Positions 28,401-35,822 of a DNA stretch of 57,418 bases are shown piece after piece. This DNA comes from Collinsella sp. BA40 (lineage in GTDB: Bacteria > Actinomycetota > Coriobacteriia > Coriobacteriales > Coriobacteriaceae): contig NZ_VOWY01000003.1 in the NCBI RefSeq assembly GCF_008014645.1, positions 1 through 57,418 on the forward strand, given 5' to 3'. How positions within the stretch are numbered: the stretch's first letter is position 1; each line of letters starts with the position of its first letter. Made by a program: the position numbers and the translations under genes. The notes under the pieces were generated by a model that was not told the DNA's origin, made no database searches, and saw only the letters and a program-made list of their open reading frames with translations.

Positions 28401-30388
28401 ATGATGTTCACGCCGAGAGCAGCAGAGTGCTCGATGAAGTCCTTGAACTCAGCCTTGGTGTACCAGACATCCTTGGCGGTGAGGTCGGCCTTGTTCTTGC
28501 CGTTGTTGCCGCCTTCCTTGATGCTGGACTCGAGACGGAACGCGTTATACGCCTGGAAGACGTCCTTGCCGGCACGCGTGTACTCCTCGAGGGGGATGTA
28601 GTTGTCGTTCAGGTGAACATGGAAGTCATTCAGCTTGAACCAAGCCATCTGCTTGGTCATCTGCTGCAGCCAGTCCATGGTGAAGGTCTTACGACCCACA
28701 TCGAGGATAAGGCCGCGGACCTTGTACAGCGGGTAGTCGCGCGCGGTACCAACGGGGAAGGAGCCGTTGCCGGTCTTCATGCCCTGGAGGATGGTCTTGG
28801 CGCCCCAGTTAGCGCCGGCGACCTTCTCGGCGGTCACGGTGATCTTGTCGCCCTTGGCCTCGACGAGGTAGCCCTCGTCCTGCAGGCCCTTGGACTTGTC
28901 GGTGGTCAGGGTAAAGAAGATATCGCCCGCGTTGGCAGACGTACCCTTCACCACGGACAGCTCGATGCCGGTTACGGCCTGGAAATCGGAAGCGAACTCA
29001 TCGGCCATGGCCTTGAGGGAGTCGTCGCTGAAGACGACGCGCTTGGCGGAAGCCGCGGCGAAGGAGCCGGTGCCGCCGACCCACTCGCGGAGCTCGGGCA
29101 CGATCGACGGAGCAGCGTTGCCGGCCTTGGCTGCGGACAGCGTGCCGGGGACGGTAACGTCAAACTCCTTGAACGCGTAATCAGTGCTGTCCTTCTTATT
29201 GGTGATCTTGAAGGAAGCCTTCACCGTCACGTTCGCGATGGGATGGAAGATCGTGCCATCGAGACCGATGACCTGCTCGTAATCGGTACCGTTGTACTTG
29301 ATCTCATAGCCCTCGGGAGCCTCGGGGAGCTCGTACTGGAGCGTCTGGGTCTCAGCGGTAACCGGAGCGATCTTGATGTCGTTCAGATACTCAGCGGGCT
29401 GCTTTGCAGGCGCGGGCGGAACCTCGTTCCAAGCCTCGAACTCCATGCAGGAGACACCGTACACGCTGCTCATAGCGCTCACGCGAAGAAGAACGTAGCG
29501 TCCCGTAGCAGGCTTAGCAAGGGTGATCTTGTTCTCGCCCTTGGTGTTGTTCTGCTCGTCCACAACCGGAGTGCCCCAGTTTTCGACAGAATCGCCGGCG
29601 GCATCCCACGCGGCCTTGTTATCGGTCACATAGACCTGATACTTCGTGGCGTAGTTTTCCGCATTCTCCCAGAGGATGTCGAAATACTTGATGGTCTCGG
29701 TCTTTCCAAGATCGACACGCAGCCACTGCACCGGCTGGGCCTCGGTCATCCAGCGATCGGCCTTGCCATCCTTCTTTTTACCGTCAACGGCGCGCGCACC
29801 ATTCTGCAGGTGGTAGTCGGCGCTCGCCTTGGTGGTCTTCTTAAGAGTGAGGTTCACAGCCTCGGAAGACTCGGGATCGGTGGAGCCGCCCTTGCCGTAC
29901 ACCTCCATCTCGCCGCAGGAAACGCTCGGATAATTGGAGACCTTGGTCACCAGGAGCTTCACATAGCGGCCCGTTGCCGGCTTTTCCAAAGTGACATCGG
30001 ATGCCTCGGAGGTGTTGCCCGTTACGGTCGCAACCGGGTTGCCCCAGTCTTCCGTGCTGTTCGACACAAACAGCTTGAAGTCCGCAGCATGCTCGTCCTT
30101 GCTCTCCCAAGTCAGCTTGACGCGAGAGATCTCGGTAGCCGTCTTAAGGTCGACATACGCCCACTGCTCCGGACCCTCCTCGGAGGACCAGCGCGTCTTC
30201 GGATCGCCATCGGTCAACGCCGACGCCGGAAGGGTGTCGTACGGTGCCTTGCTTACTGTCACCTCCTTATTGAGTGCCAGGTTCGCGGGTCCGGCCGCAT
30301 ATGCGGCGGGCGTCGTGGAAACCACGCAGATCAGCGCGAGCGCCACTGCGAAGAAACCATTCAGCACCTTTCTTGCCCTTGATATCAT
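25412..30388 (-). CDS. Large secreted GH20 hexosaminidase with discoidin, LamG-like and SLH modules
   Basis: A 1658-residue surface enzyme. Order: signal peptide (1-32); two discoidin/F5-8C modules (35-165 and 178-321); a beta-rich linker; GH20 domain 2 (about 425-555); GH20 catalytic barrel (558-905) with HIGADEYS, where D734-E735 are the catalytic pair; a LamG-like sandwich (925-1105); helical repeat; a third discoidin module (1245-1382); FIVAR-like helices (1385-1458); three SLH repeats (1466-1523, 1532-1589, 1597-1652). GH20 enzymes act by substrate-assisted catalysis on beta-GlcNAc or GalNAc; some related barrels are lacto-N-biosidases, which cannot be excluded. SLH repeats bind pyruvylated wall polymers, unlike the sortase tail of its neighbour. 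The ATG at 30388 has AAGGAGAGGG; the frame extends 22 codons upstream without support. Confidence 0.92.
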   Translation of the reverse strand: MISRARKVLNGFFAVALALICVVSTTPAAYAAGPANLALNKEVTVSKAPYDTLPASALTDGDPKTRWSSEEGPEQWAYVDLKTATEISRVKLTWESKDEHAADFKLFVSNSTEDWGNPVATVTGNTSEASDVTLEKPATGRYVKLLVTKVSNYPSVSCGEMEVYGKGGSTDPESSEAVNLTLKKTTKASADYHLQNGARAVDGKKKDGKADRWMTEAQPVQWLRVDLGKTETIKYFDILWENAENYATKYQVYVTDNKAAWDAAGDSVENWGTPVVDEQNNTKGENKITLAKPATGRYVLLRVSAMSSVYGVSCMEFEAWNEVPPAPAKQPAEYLNDIKIAPVTAETQTLQYELPEAPEGYEIKYNGTDYEQVIGLDGTIFHPIANVTVKASFKITNKKDSTDYAFKEFDVTVPGTLSAAKAGNAAPSIVPELREWVGGTGSFAAASAKRVVFSDDSLKAMADEFASDFQAVTGIELSVVKGTSANAGDIFFTLTTDKSKGLQDEGYLVEAKGDKITVTAEKVAGANWGAKTILQGMKTGNGSFPVGTARDYPLYKVRGLILDVGRKTFTMDWLQQMTKQMAWFKLNDFHVHLNDNYIPLEEYTRAGKDVFQAYNAFRLESSIKEGGNNGKNKADLTAKDVWYTKAEFKDFIEHSAALGVNIIPEIDTPAHSLSFTKVRPDLRHGTDGRQNDHLNLTSLYSDSLAFVQSIFDEYVKGGDTSTFAGTDTIHIGADEYSADGNAYRRFVNDMFKYAEDNGKTARVWGSLTTIKGDVNVSGVSESGQRRQMDLWNPGWADMKSMYDLGFELIDCQDGVFYIVPNAGYYYDYLSDSAYTDPLNGISGYMIPAGDPQILGGSFAVWNDMCDNQENGMSEYDIYDRINRSAGLFGANGWGKGSMNTAAAKDAIAGLGDAPNTNFGYNVATAENGAIAQWSMEDLSDASGMKRDLVAGENAAIEKVDGRNALKLNGEKSFVSVKDDALTTIGLGNDLRVKVKRSSASTEPQVLFESEYGQIMAVQKGTGKVGITRENRAYSFNYTLPLNDWVELEFKNKFEQTELWVNGKLVDTVGTKQRAKLKATNMFPVNVIGSKTNAFQGYVDDVRISTAKEFNSTMELDYAVVTAESVLKSHKIEGMRELLDQAYDVFKQMDPSAEVIADLTAKINALLEKTEFDKADYCRIDAYTQLQGGDYAETLTDLFTDDSVATLQMAWGKVRSDLPASMQETVDGYTAEIVRALDGLKPKASTDLTLIDPATLVAKDSSHQGGDDASKTLDGNLSSMWHSDWSITTGEHWVTLTGKAPMDVDGIQYTPRQTGTNGNIQKYRIEVSTDGTSFTKVKEGDLKVTGLDPIMIKFDRQNGVKAVKLVWVKANNGNGAAAELRLSDAAAAPNFDRLKAVIAAAELVKQDGPCKHDQFTKATWDAMQTALSASKDVLASQTGDVNAVYNSAQRLAEAIVALRLDGDQSEEITFVDVDKNTSHADHIVWLAANGISKGWAKPDGTFEFRPYATVKRADMAAFLYRLAGEPKFDADKAPAFTDVDKETPHRDAIQWLAAEGISTGFKGADGKAEFRPYAEITRCDMAAFLYRLAGEPKFEAKDAFADVTKDTPHREAVLWLAAEGVSTGFVEADGTKTFRPYDQIVRCDMAAFLHRMAEKDLVK

Positions 30389-30716
30389 TCCCTCTCCTTT
30401 TGTCTCACGATGTCGCCGCGATTCGACGACATTCGACCGACATAATCCATTCAACCTTACCGTTCACTTTCGTAAACGGCGGTTAGAGGCCGGTGAGCGG
30501 TATTAGAGAATATGCGGCTTTATACAGCTCAACATCGGGCTCACATCTTCACGAAACAAAGCGCAGACCCTGTAACCACGCGCTTTTTCGCTAGATGCGC
30601 ACCTCCGCCTCGCAGCGCATATAACCGTCATATTTCTGTATACATTTGCTCACCGAATCTTCTGCAATCTTTAATCGCCTTATTCATTCTTAAGTCTTTC
30701 GGTAAACGGTCGCTAT

Positions 30717-30744
30717 TTGTCATGAGTGGTTATTCACATATAAC
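30717..30744 (+). promoter_or_regulatory. Strong plus-strand promoter, probably for the YitT-family gene
   Basis: TTGTCA (30717-30722) and TATAAC (30739-30744) are 16 bases apart and each matches the consensus in five of six positions. Transcription would start near 30751, about 330 bases before the next start codon. The box overlaps an imperfect inverted repeat (30725-30734 with 30760-30768). Confidence 0.55.
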
Positions 30745-30885
30745 TTGTATTTAATCTTGAATACCACTAGCTGCAGGCTTGTTGCGAGTCCCATCAATGC
30801 GGCCTTCAGGCGTGGAGACCGTCGACCCGGCGAAGCAGGTGCTCAATATGCAAAACCATGCAGATAGGCACCCCATCCAATCCAT

Positions 30886-30897
30886 CGACCGCGGTCG
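30886..30897. promoter_or_regulatory. Perfect 12-bp palindrome
   Basis: CGACCGCGGTCG lies inside the presumed leader of the YitT-family gene. It could be a regulator site; GC-rich DNA yields such palindromes by chance fairly often. Confidence 0.25.
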
Positions 30898-30982
30898 CAG
30901 CTCCTCCACCGCCTCCATCTATGTATATTAGTGTGCCCCCGTTCGCACGAGACAAGCCGCACCGCCCCGCCGCTTCGGCTAG

Positions 30983-31008
30983 GCACATTGTGGTGTTACA
31001 AAATGTGC
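30983..31008. promoter_or_regulatory. Inverted repeat upstream of the YitT-family gene
   Basis: GCACATT (30983-30989) and AATGTGC (31002-31008) flank a 12-base centre, about 75 bases before the start codon. The arrangement is like many dimeric repressor operators. It does not fit the spacing of the Rex consensus. Confidence 0.35.
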
Positions 31009-31082
31009 GCGATGGAGCCTGGAGAAAGGGCTATGTTTGGCCTAGGGAAGCATGCTATCCGGTATGACCGAAGGGGGACGCC

Positions 31083-32072
31083 ATGCCTGAAGATCCGCAA
31101 CTTGTTAAACTCAAGCATCTTGGCCGCTATGTTGTGGTGCGTCGCGCCATCACGCTCGCATGCGTATGCGCATCCGCCCTGCTGCAAACCTACGTTATCC
31201 AAGCATTCGTCAATCCCGCCAGCCTGCTTTCGGGAGGGTTTACCGGCGTTGCCCTCCTCCTCGAACGCGTCGCCCATCTTATGGGCGCCAGCCTGCCCGT
31301 CTCCATAGGCGTCCTGCTGCTCAACATCCCCGTCGCGCTCTTTTGCTGGCGCTCCATAAGCAAGCGCTTCGTCCTCTTCTCCATGGTCCAGGTGGGGTTG
31401 CTCAGCGCGTTTCTCAAGATCTTCTCGTTCCAGCCCATCTTGGGAGAGACGTTTCTCAACGTGATCTTCGGCGGCGTCTTGAACGGCATCGCCATCGCCA
31501 TCGCCTTGAAAAGCGGGGCGTCTACCGCCGGCACGGACTTCATCGCCCTCTACGTTTCCAACAAGACCGGTAAGACGATCTGGCCCTATGTGTTCGCGGG
31601 CAATTGCTGCATCCTGGCGATCTTCGGCTCTATCTTCGGATGGGAGCACGCCGCCTATTCCATTGTGTTCCAATTCATATCGACCAAGGCCATCGACGGC
31701 TTCTACCATCGGTACAACCGTTCCACCCTGCTCATCACCACCAAGAAACCCCAGGAAGTGGCCCGCGCCTACACGGACACGCTCCATCACGGCGCCAGCA
31801 TCATCGACGCCACGGGCGCATTTAGCGGCGAACCCGTCGGTATCATCCATACCGTGCTCTCCACCTACGAGGTGGGGGATGCCATCCGACTCATCCGCTT
31901 CGTCGATCCGCGCGCCGTGGTCAACGTGCTCAAGACCGATGACTTCGTTGGCAACTTTCATCGCGCCGGCATCGACGAACCGCTTCCAACCGAGGTCGAG
32001 AACGGTGAATCACCCGACTCGATTCTGGAGCTCATCGCGCGCAAGCAGCACGACGACCATGCGGGCCAATAA
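31083..32072 (+). CDS. YitT-family membrane protein with C-terminal DUF2179 domain
   Basis: A 329-residue protein. The first 220 residues hold about five or six membrane helices with the family's LLSGGFTGVALLLER and GASTAGTDFIALY motifs. The last 100 residues form the soluble DUF2179 domain (about 225-310, including HHGASIIDATGAFSGE and VVNVL). Family members are widespread, but their function is unknown; some are linked to amino-acid or metal transport. GAAGGGGGA precedes the ATG. It is a single gene on the plus strand, transcribed away from the GH20 gene and meeting the prfA terminator at 32144-32174. Confidence 0.88.
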   Translation: MPEDPQLVKLKHLGRYVVVRRAITLACVCASALLQTYVIQAFVNPASLLSGGFTGVALLLERVAHLMGASLPVSIGVLLLNIPVALFCWRSISKRFVLFSMVQVGLLSAFLKIFSFQPILGETFLNVIFGGVLNGIAIAIALKSGASTAGTDFIALYVSNKTGKTIWPYVFAGNCCILAIFGSIFGWEHAAYSIVFQFISTKAIDGFYHRYNRSTLLITTKKPQEVARAYTDTLHHGASIIDATGAFSGEPVGIIHTVLSTYEVGDAIRLIRFVDPRAVVNVLKTDDFVGNFHRAGIDEPLPTEVENGESPDSILELIARKQHDDHAGQ

Positions 32073-32143
32073 AAAACGACGCAGCTTACGAGCATCCACC
32101 CGCACCGACAACCCGCGCGCGGGCGCCCTCGTCCCGCTGTTTT

Positions 32144-32174
32144 AAAAAAGGCCGCCGGCATAAAGCCGACGGCC
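32144..32174 (-). terminator. Terminator of prfA
   Basis: A 10-bp stem with one mismatch (32150-32159 with 32165-32174) is followed on the minus strand by TTTTTT. It lies 40 bases beyond the prfA stop. Confidence 0.85.
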
Positions 32175-32213
32175 CGTCTTCACTGGTATGTTGCCCGTTA
32201 GCCCGGTGGCGCC

Positions 32214-33281
32214 TTAGACCGCCGCCGCCAGCTTCTCGGCACGCTCGGCTGCAGCCAGCGCCTCAATCACGTTGGAAAGCAGGTCGCCCAGCAGCACACC
32301 GTTATACGTGGAGTTGAAGCCGATGCGGTGATCGGTCACGCGGTCCTGCGGCTGGTTGTACGTGCGGATCTTCTCGGAACGGTTGCCGTGGCCGATCTGG
32401 CTGGAGCGCTCGGCACCCAGCTCGGCCTGCTGGCGCTCGAGCTCCATCTCGTACAGGCGCGCACGCAGCATCTGCATGCAGACCTCGCGGTTCTGGATCT
32501 GGGAGCGCTGCTCCTGGGACTGGACCACGGTGTTCGTGGGCAGGTGGGTGATGCGCACCGCCGAGTAGGTGGTGTTGACGCACTGGCCGCCGGGGCCGGA
32601 AGCGCAATAGGTATCAATACGCAGGTCGGACTGGTTGATCTGCACGTCGATCTCTTCGGCCTCGGGCAGAACGGCCACGGTAGCGGTAGAGGTCTGGATG
32701 CGCCCCTGGCTCTCGGTCTTGGGAACGCGCTGGACGCGATGGACGCCGGACTCGTACTTCATGACCGAGTACACCTTGTCGCCCTCGACCTTGAACTCGA
32801 TGCTCTTGAAGCCGCCCGCCTCGGAGGGGCTGGAATCCAGGACCGTCATCTTCCACTTCTTGGACTCGATGAAGCGCTGGTACATCTTGAAGAGATCGCC
32901 CGCGAAGATAGCGGCCTCGTCGCCGCCGGCTGCGGAGCGGATCTCGATGATGGTGTTCTTCTCGTCGTTGGGATCGCTCGGGATGAGCATGAACTTGATG
33001 TCCTCTTCAAGCTTGGGCAGCTTGCCCTCGTTCTCGGAGATCTCCATCTGGAGCATCTCCTTCTCGTCGGCATCGGACGCCTCGCGCAGCATCTCCTTGG
33101 CAACCTCGATATCATCGAGCGCGGCGATATACTCGCGCGCAGCGTTCACCAGGTCGGTCTGGTGCGCGTACTCCTTGTTGAGGCGCGTGAACTCCTTGAT
33201 ATCGCTGGCGACCGCCGGGTCGGACAGCTTCTTCTCGAGCTCTTGATACGCAACGATGATCTTCTCAAGCTTCTCGCGCAT
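32214..33281 (-). CDS. prfA: Peptide chain release factor 1
   Basis: A 355-residue class I release factor that ends translation at UAA and UAG. The stop-codon-reading PxT motif is PKT (187-189), in RVPKTESQGRI. The peptide-release motif GGQ is at 231-233 in GPGGQCVNTTYSAVR; its Gln is the target of PrmC, also encoded in this window. The N-terminal coiled coil (about 1-100) is normal. AGAAGGAG lies before the ATG. RF1 genes often sit next to prmC; here they are about 13 kb apart. Confidence 0.96.
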   Translation of the reverse strand: MREKLEKIIVAYQELEKKLSDPAVASDIKEFTRLNKEYAHQTDLVNAAREYIAALDDIEVAKEMLREASDADEKEMLQMEISENEGKLPKLEEDIKFMLIPSDPNDEKNTIIEIRSAAGGDEAAIFAGDLFKMYQRFIESKKWKMTVLDSSPSEAGGFKSIEFKVEGDKVYSVMKYESGVHRVQRVPKTESQGRIQTSTATVAVLPEAEEIDVQINQSDLRIDTYCASGPGGQCVNTTYSAVRITHLPTNTVVQSQEQRSQIQNREVCMQMLRARLYEMELERQQAELGAERSSQIGHGNRSEKIRTYNQPQDRVTDHRIGFNSTYNGVLLGDLLSNVIEALAAAERAEKLAAAV

Positions 33282-33346
33282 GATGCACTCCTTCTAACTG
33301 AATCAACGGGTAGAGCGCCGCTGGCACGCGACGCGGTTTCAGGGAC

Positions 33347-33363
33347 GGCGGCCGACGGCCGCC
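33347..33363. other. GC-rich hairpin upstream of prfA
   Basis: GGCGGCC-GAC-GGCCGCC forms a perfect 7-bp stem in the 287-base gap between the epimerase gene and prfA. It lies downstream of the candidate prfA promoter, so it would be part of the leader. Confidence 0.3.
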
Positions 33364-33461
33364 AAGCGCCACCGCTTCCGCAGACGTAGCGCCGCTCGGT
33401 TCATCCAGCTAGAGTTTGTCGAACGCGAAATGCATGGAACGGTCCCCTTTCAACGGACGAT

Positions 33462-33490
33462 ATGATACCCAAAGTGCCATCGAGGCACAA
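33462..33490 (-). promoter_or_regulatory. Candidate promoter of prfA
   Basis: TTGTGC (read from 33490) and TATCAT (read to 33462) are 17 bases apart on the minus strand, about 180 bases before the prfA start. Confidence 0.33.
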
Positions 33491-33568
33491 CGCAGCGGAC
33501 TCAAAGCGCAGGTCGTTCATGGTATCCGCGCATTTTGCCCGCCACGCGCCGCCGGCACGAGCGCAGGC

Positions 33569-34462
33569 CTACAGCAAGGTCATCGAGAACGAGCGGACAT
33601 CGGTCTCACCCGGAGCCAGGATGGTCACGTTGTCGCGATGCTCGAGCACGTCGTCCTCCTCCGCGAGCGCGGCATGGCCCGTCCAGGGCTCGACCGCCAC
33701 GAAGGGCGCATCGGGCTGGGCCGACCAGATTCCCACGAACTTGAAGCCGTCAAACGATACGCGCACGCCGTGGCCGGACTTCCGGCTCACCAGGTCGATC
33801 GTGTTATCGGGCACATCGGAGAGCACCACGGTATCGCAGTCGAACAGCTCGCGCGTGATGGGCAGGACGTCGGCGTCGTCAAGCGAGCGGAACGTGTTCT
33901 CGTAGGTAAGCATGCCGCCGTCGACCATGGTGGGCGAATCGGCCGTCCACCGACAGGTAAAGCGCAGCTCGTAATCGTCGAACGCCTCGCCCTCGGCGCC
34001 GGGGGCGGGCACGTTGAACGCAGGATGGCCGCCCACCGAGAACGGCATGGGCGCGTCACCGGTGTTGGTAACCGCGAAGGTCTGCGTAAGCGTAGACGGG
34101 CCGGTGATGGCATAGGTCATGTTGAGGACGAAGCCATACGGATACGCCGCGCGGGTCTCCTCGGTATCCACCAGCTCGAAGGTGACCGACGAACCGTCGT
34201 CGGCAACCTCCTTTACCGCGTGCTCCATATCGCGCGCGAAGCCGTGCTTGCCCAGGGTGCACACACCGGCAGCAGACTCGACCGGACCCCTACCGGCCGC
34301 ACCCACCACGGGAAACAGCACCGGCGAGCTCTTGCCCCACCATGCGGGGTCGGATTGCCAGAGATACTCGCGCCCGTCCTTTGCCAAGCCGCGCAGCTGC
34401 GCCCCCTGGGCATCGATGCGCGCGACGACGCCGTCTTTTTGAATGGTAACCGTCTGAGCCAT
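33569..34462 (-). CDS. Aldose 1-epimerase family protein
   Basis: A 297-residue galactose-mutarotase-fold protein. The catalytic histidine lies in GGHPAFNVP (H146) and the catalytic acid in VAVEPWTGHA (E258); GKHGFAR (71-77) gives the first conserved His. The pattern is closest to the LacX/YphB-type subgroup rather than classical GalM. The enzyme would interconvert the alpha and beta forms of a sugar or sugar phosphate; the sugar is not known. GAGAGGAAG precedes the ATG at 34462. It is upstream of prfA on the same strand but separated by 287 bases. Confidence 0.87.
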   Translation of the reverse strand: MAQTVTIQKDGVVARIDAQGAQLRGLAKDGREYLWQSDPAWWGKSSPVLFPVVGAAGRGPVESAAGVCTLGKHGFARDMEHAVKEVADDGSSVTFELVDTEETRAAYPYGFVLNMTYAITGPSTLTQTFAVTNTGDAPMPFSVGGHPAFNVPAPGAEGEAFDDYELRFTCRWTADSPTMVDGGMLTYENTFRSLDDADVLPITRELFDCDTVVLSDVPDNTIDLVSRKSGHGVRVSFDGFKFVGIWSAQPDAPFVAVEPWTGHAALAEEDDVLEHRDNVTILAPGETDVRSFSMTLL

Positions 34463-34634
34463 CTTGCTTCCTCTCCCCGTGCGCCCCACGTCTGCCCGCC
34501 GATGCGGGCGAGGCCGTCGATGCGCGGTGGCATAAGCGGACCGTCGCCCCGAACGAGCGTGGTCCGCGCTTTCCCTGCTCTAGTTATACCACCCGAAACC
34601 ACGGGCGAGCGCGCGGGACGGGGTGTCACCGATG

Positions 34635-34665
34635 GTTGCCCGCGCCCCCGAGCGGCGCCATACAA
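34635..34665 (+). promoter_or_regulatory. Candidate promoter of menA
   Basis: TTGCCC (34635-34640) and TACAAT (34660-34665) are 19 bases apart, ending 33 bases before the menA start. The spacing is slightly long. Confidence 0.35.
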
Positions 34666-34697
34666 TGACGGCCCGTTTCCAAATAAGGAGCCCGGTC

Positions 34698-35711
34698 ATG
34701 AAAACATCGAATCCGTCCATCTCGCATAAAGCGCAACCAGGCGAGACGCGCTCGGCCTGGATCGAAGCGGTGCGGCCGCGCACCCTGCCGCTCGCCGCCT
34801 CGGGGTCGTTCGCGGCGGCGGGACTCGCGGCCGCACGCGGGCATTTCCGCTGGCAGACGCTCGTCCTCATGCTCGTCGTATCCATCTTGCTGCAGGTTAT
34901 CGCGAATTTCGCCGACGATCTTGGAGACCTTTCCCACGGCCTGGACGATGCCACGCGCGTGGGGCCGCGGCGGGGCATGCAGCGGGGCATCATCACGCCC
35001 GCGCAGATGAAGCGCGCCCTCATCGGCTTGAGCGCCATCACCTTCATCTTGGGCTGCGCGCTGATCTGCACCGCGCTCTGCCACGGCGACCCGCCCCGCT
35101 GCGGCGTCGTAACCGCGATCGCCGCCTTCATCGCGCTTGGCGTCGCCGCCATCGCCGCGGCGATCCTGTACACGGTGGGCCCGCACCCCTACGGCTACGC
35201 CGGCCTTGGCGACGCCGCCAGCTTCCTGTTCTTCGGCATCGTGGCCGCATGCGGCGGCACCTTCCTCTACACGCACGCATTCGATCCGGCCGCGCTCGTC
35301 GCCGGCATCGCGCTGGGGCTGCCCGTAGCCGCCGTGATGAATATCAACAACATGCGCGACTCGCTCGACGACGCAGCAAAGGGCAAGCGAACGGTGGCCG
35401 CCGCCCTGTACGGCCTGGGCGAGCGCGGTCATGGCATCTCGGGCGAAACCGCCATGCGCATCTACCATGCCATCTTGATCTGCGGATCGCTCGCCCTCTT
35501 CTTAGCAGCGCTCTTCATGGCACGCGGGGTCTCGCTCGGCACGCTCGTGCGCGCGGCGGCCCTGAGCGTCGGCTTCCAACCGCTGCTATCGACGCTCGTC
35601 GACGTTGTCCACGAGCCCGACCACGCCGCACTCGACCGCTTCATGGCGCCCACGAGCCTGGGCACGGCTATCGCGACGCTCGTATTCGCGCTCTGCACGG
35701 CGCTGGGATAG
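34698..35711 (+). CDS. menA: 1,4-Dihydroxy-2-naphthoate polyprenyltransferase-like protein (MenA family)
   Basis: A 337-residue UbiA-superfamily membrane protein with about eight or nine helices. It joins a polyprenyl chain to dihydroxynaphthoate in menaquinone synthesis. The first Asp-rich loop is NFADDLGDLSHGLDD (70-84), and the second is NNMRDSLDDAAKGKRT (217-232), close to the NNxRDxxxDxxxGKRT of MenA. VRPRTLPLA near residue 26 is the typical N-terminal signature. The ATG at 34698 has AAGGAG seven bases before it; longer starts at 34623 do not. No other men genes are adjacent. Confidence 0.87.
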   Translation: MKTSNPSISHKAQPGETRSAWIEAVRPRTLPLAASGSFAAAGLAAARGHFRWQTLVLMLVVSILLQVIANFADDLGDLSHGLDDATRVGPRRGMQRGIITPAQMKRALIGLSAITFILGCALICTALCHGDPPRCGVVTAIAAFIALGVAAIAAAILYTVGPHPYGYAGLGDAASFLFFGIVAACGGTFLYTHAFDPAALVAGIALGLPVAAVMNINNMRDSLDDAAKGKRTVAAALYGLGERGHGISGETAMRIYHAILICGSLALFLAALFMARGVSLGTLVRAAALSVGFQPLLSTLVDVVHEPDHAALDRFMAPTSLGTAIATLVFALCTALG

Positions 35712-35740
35712 CAGAAACGGGGACCTGTTCGTAAATTTCA

Positions 35741-35813
35741 TTGCATCATTATTATTTCGGTACCCATAGTATTAAAGCGGGCTATTATACTTTCCCTATA
35801 CTCCAAGGGAAAG
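35741..35813 (+). promoter_or_regulatory. Promoter/operator region of the MarR-exporter operon
   Basis: An A/T-rich stretch with TTGCAT at 35741 and several -10-like boxes (TATTAT at 35784, TATACT at 35797). It includes a perfect 7-bp inverted repeat, CTTTCCC (35790-35796) and GGGAAAG (35807-35813), whose right arm runs into the AAGGAG ribosome site. Binding of the MarR protein here could block both transcription and translation; this is inferred from position. Confidence 0.45.
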
Positions 35814-35822
35814 GAGAGTTCT

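Larger units (their letters stand above)
30389..31082. other. 694-base intergenic region between the divergent GH20 and YitT genes
   Basis: This is the longest gap in the window, and its middle (30480-30770) is clearly richer in A and T than its surroundings. It holds a strong plus-strand promoter (30717-30744), a pair of related motifs reading CCGTTTAC(C)GAAAG on the minus strand (near 30465-30483 and 30694-30712), a 12-bp palindrome (30886-30897) and a 7-bp inverted repeat (30983-31008). Open frames here are short and lack ribosome sites. I see no known RNA family. Confidence 0.6.

Noticed and set aside
25403-30382. A 1659-residue open frame on the plus strand, antisense to the GH20 gene
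   Set aside because: It is a shadow of the GH20 gene: low-complexity Gly/Leu/Val/Asp composition, no domain, no ribosome site.
30512-30754. An 80-residue plus-strand frame in the gap upstream of the YitT gene
   Set aside because: It has no ribosome site, atypical codon use and no similarity to any family I know, and it overlaps the promoter region.
30983-31008. Rex (redox sensor) binding site
   Set aside because: The TTGTG and TTACAA halves are spaced too closely for the Rex consensus; I keep it only as an unnamed inverted repeat.
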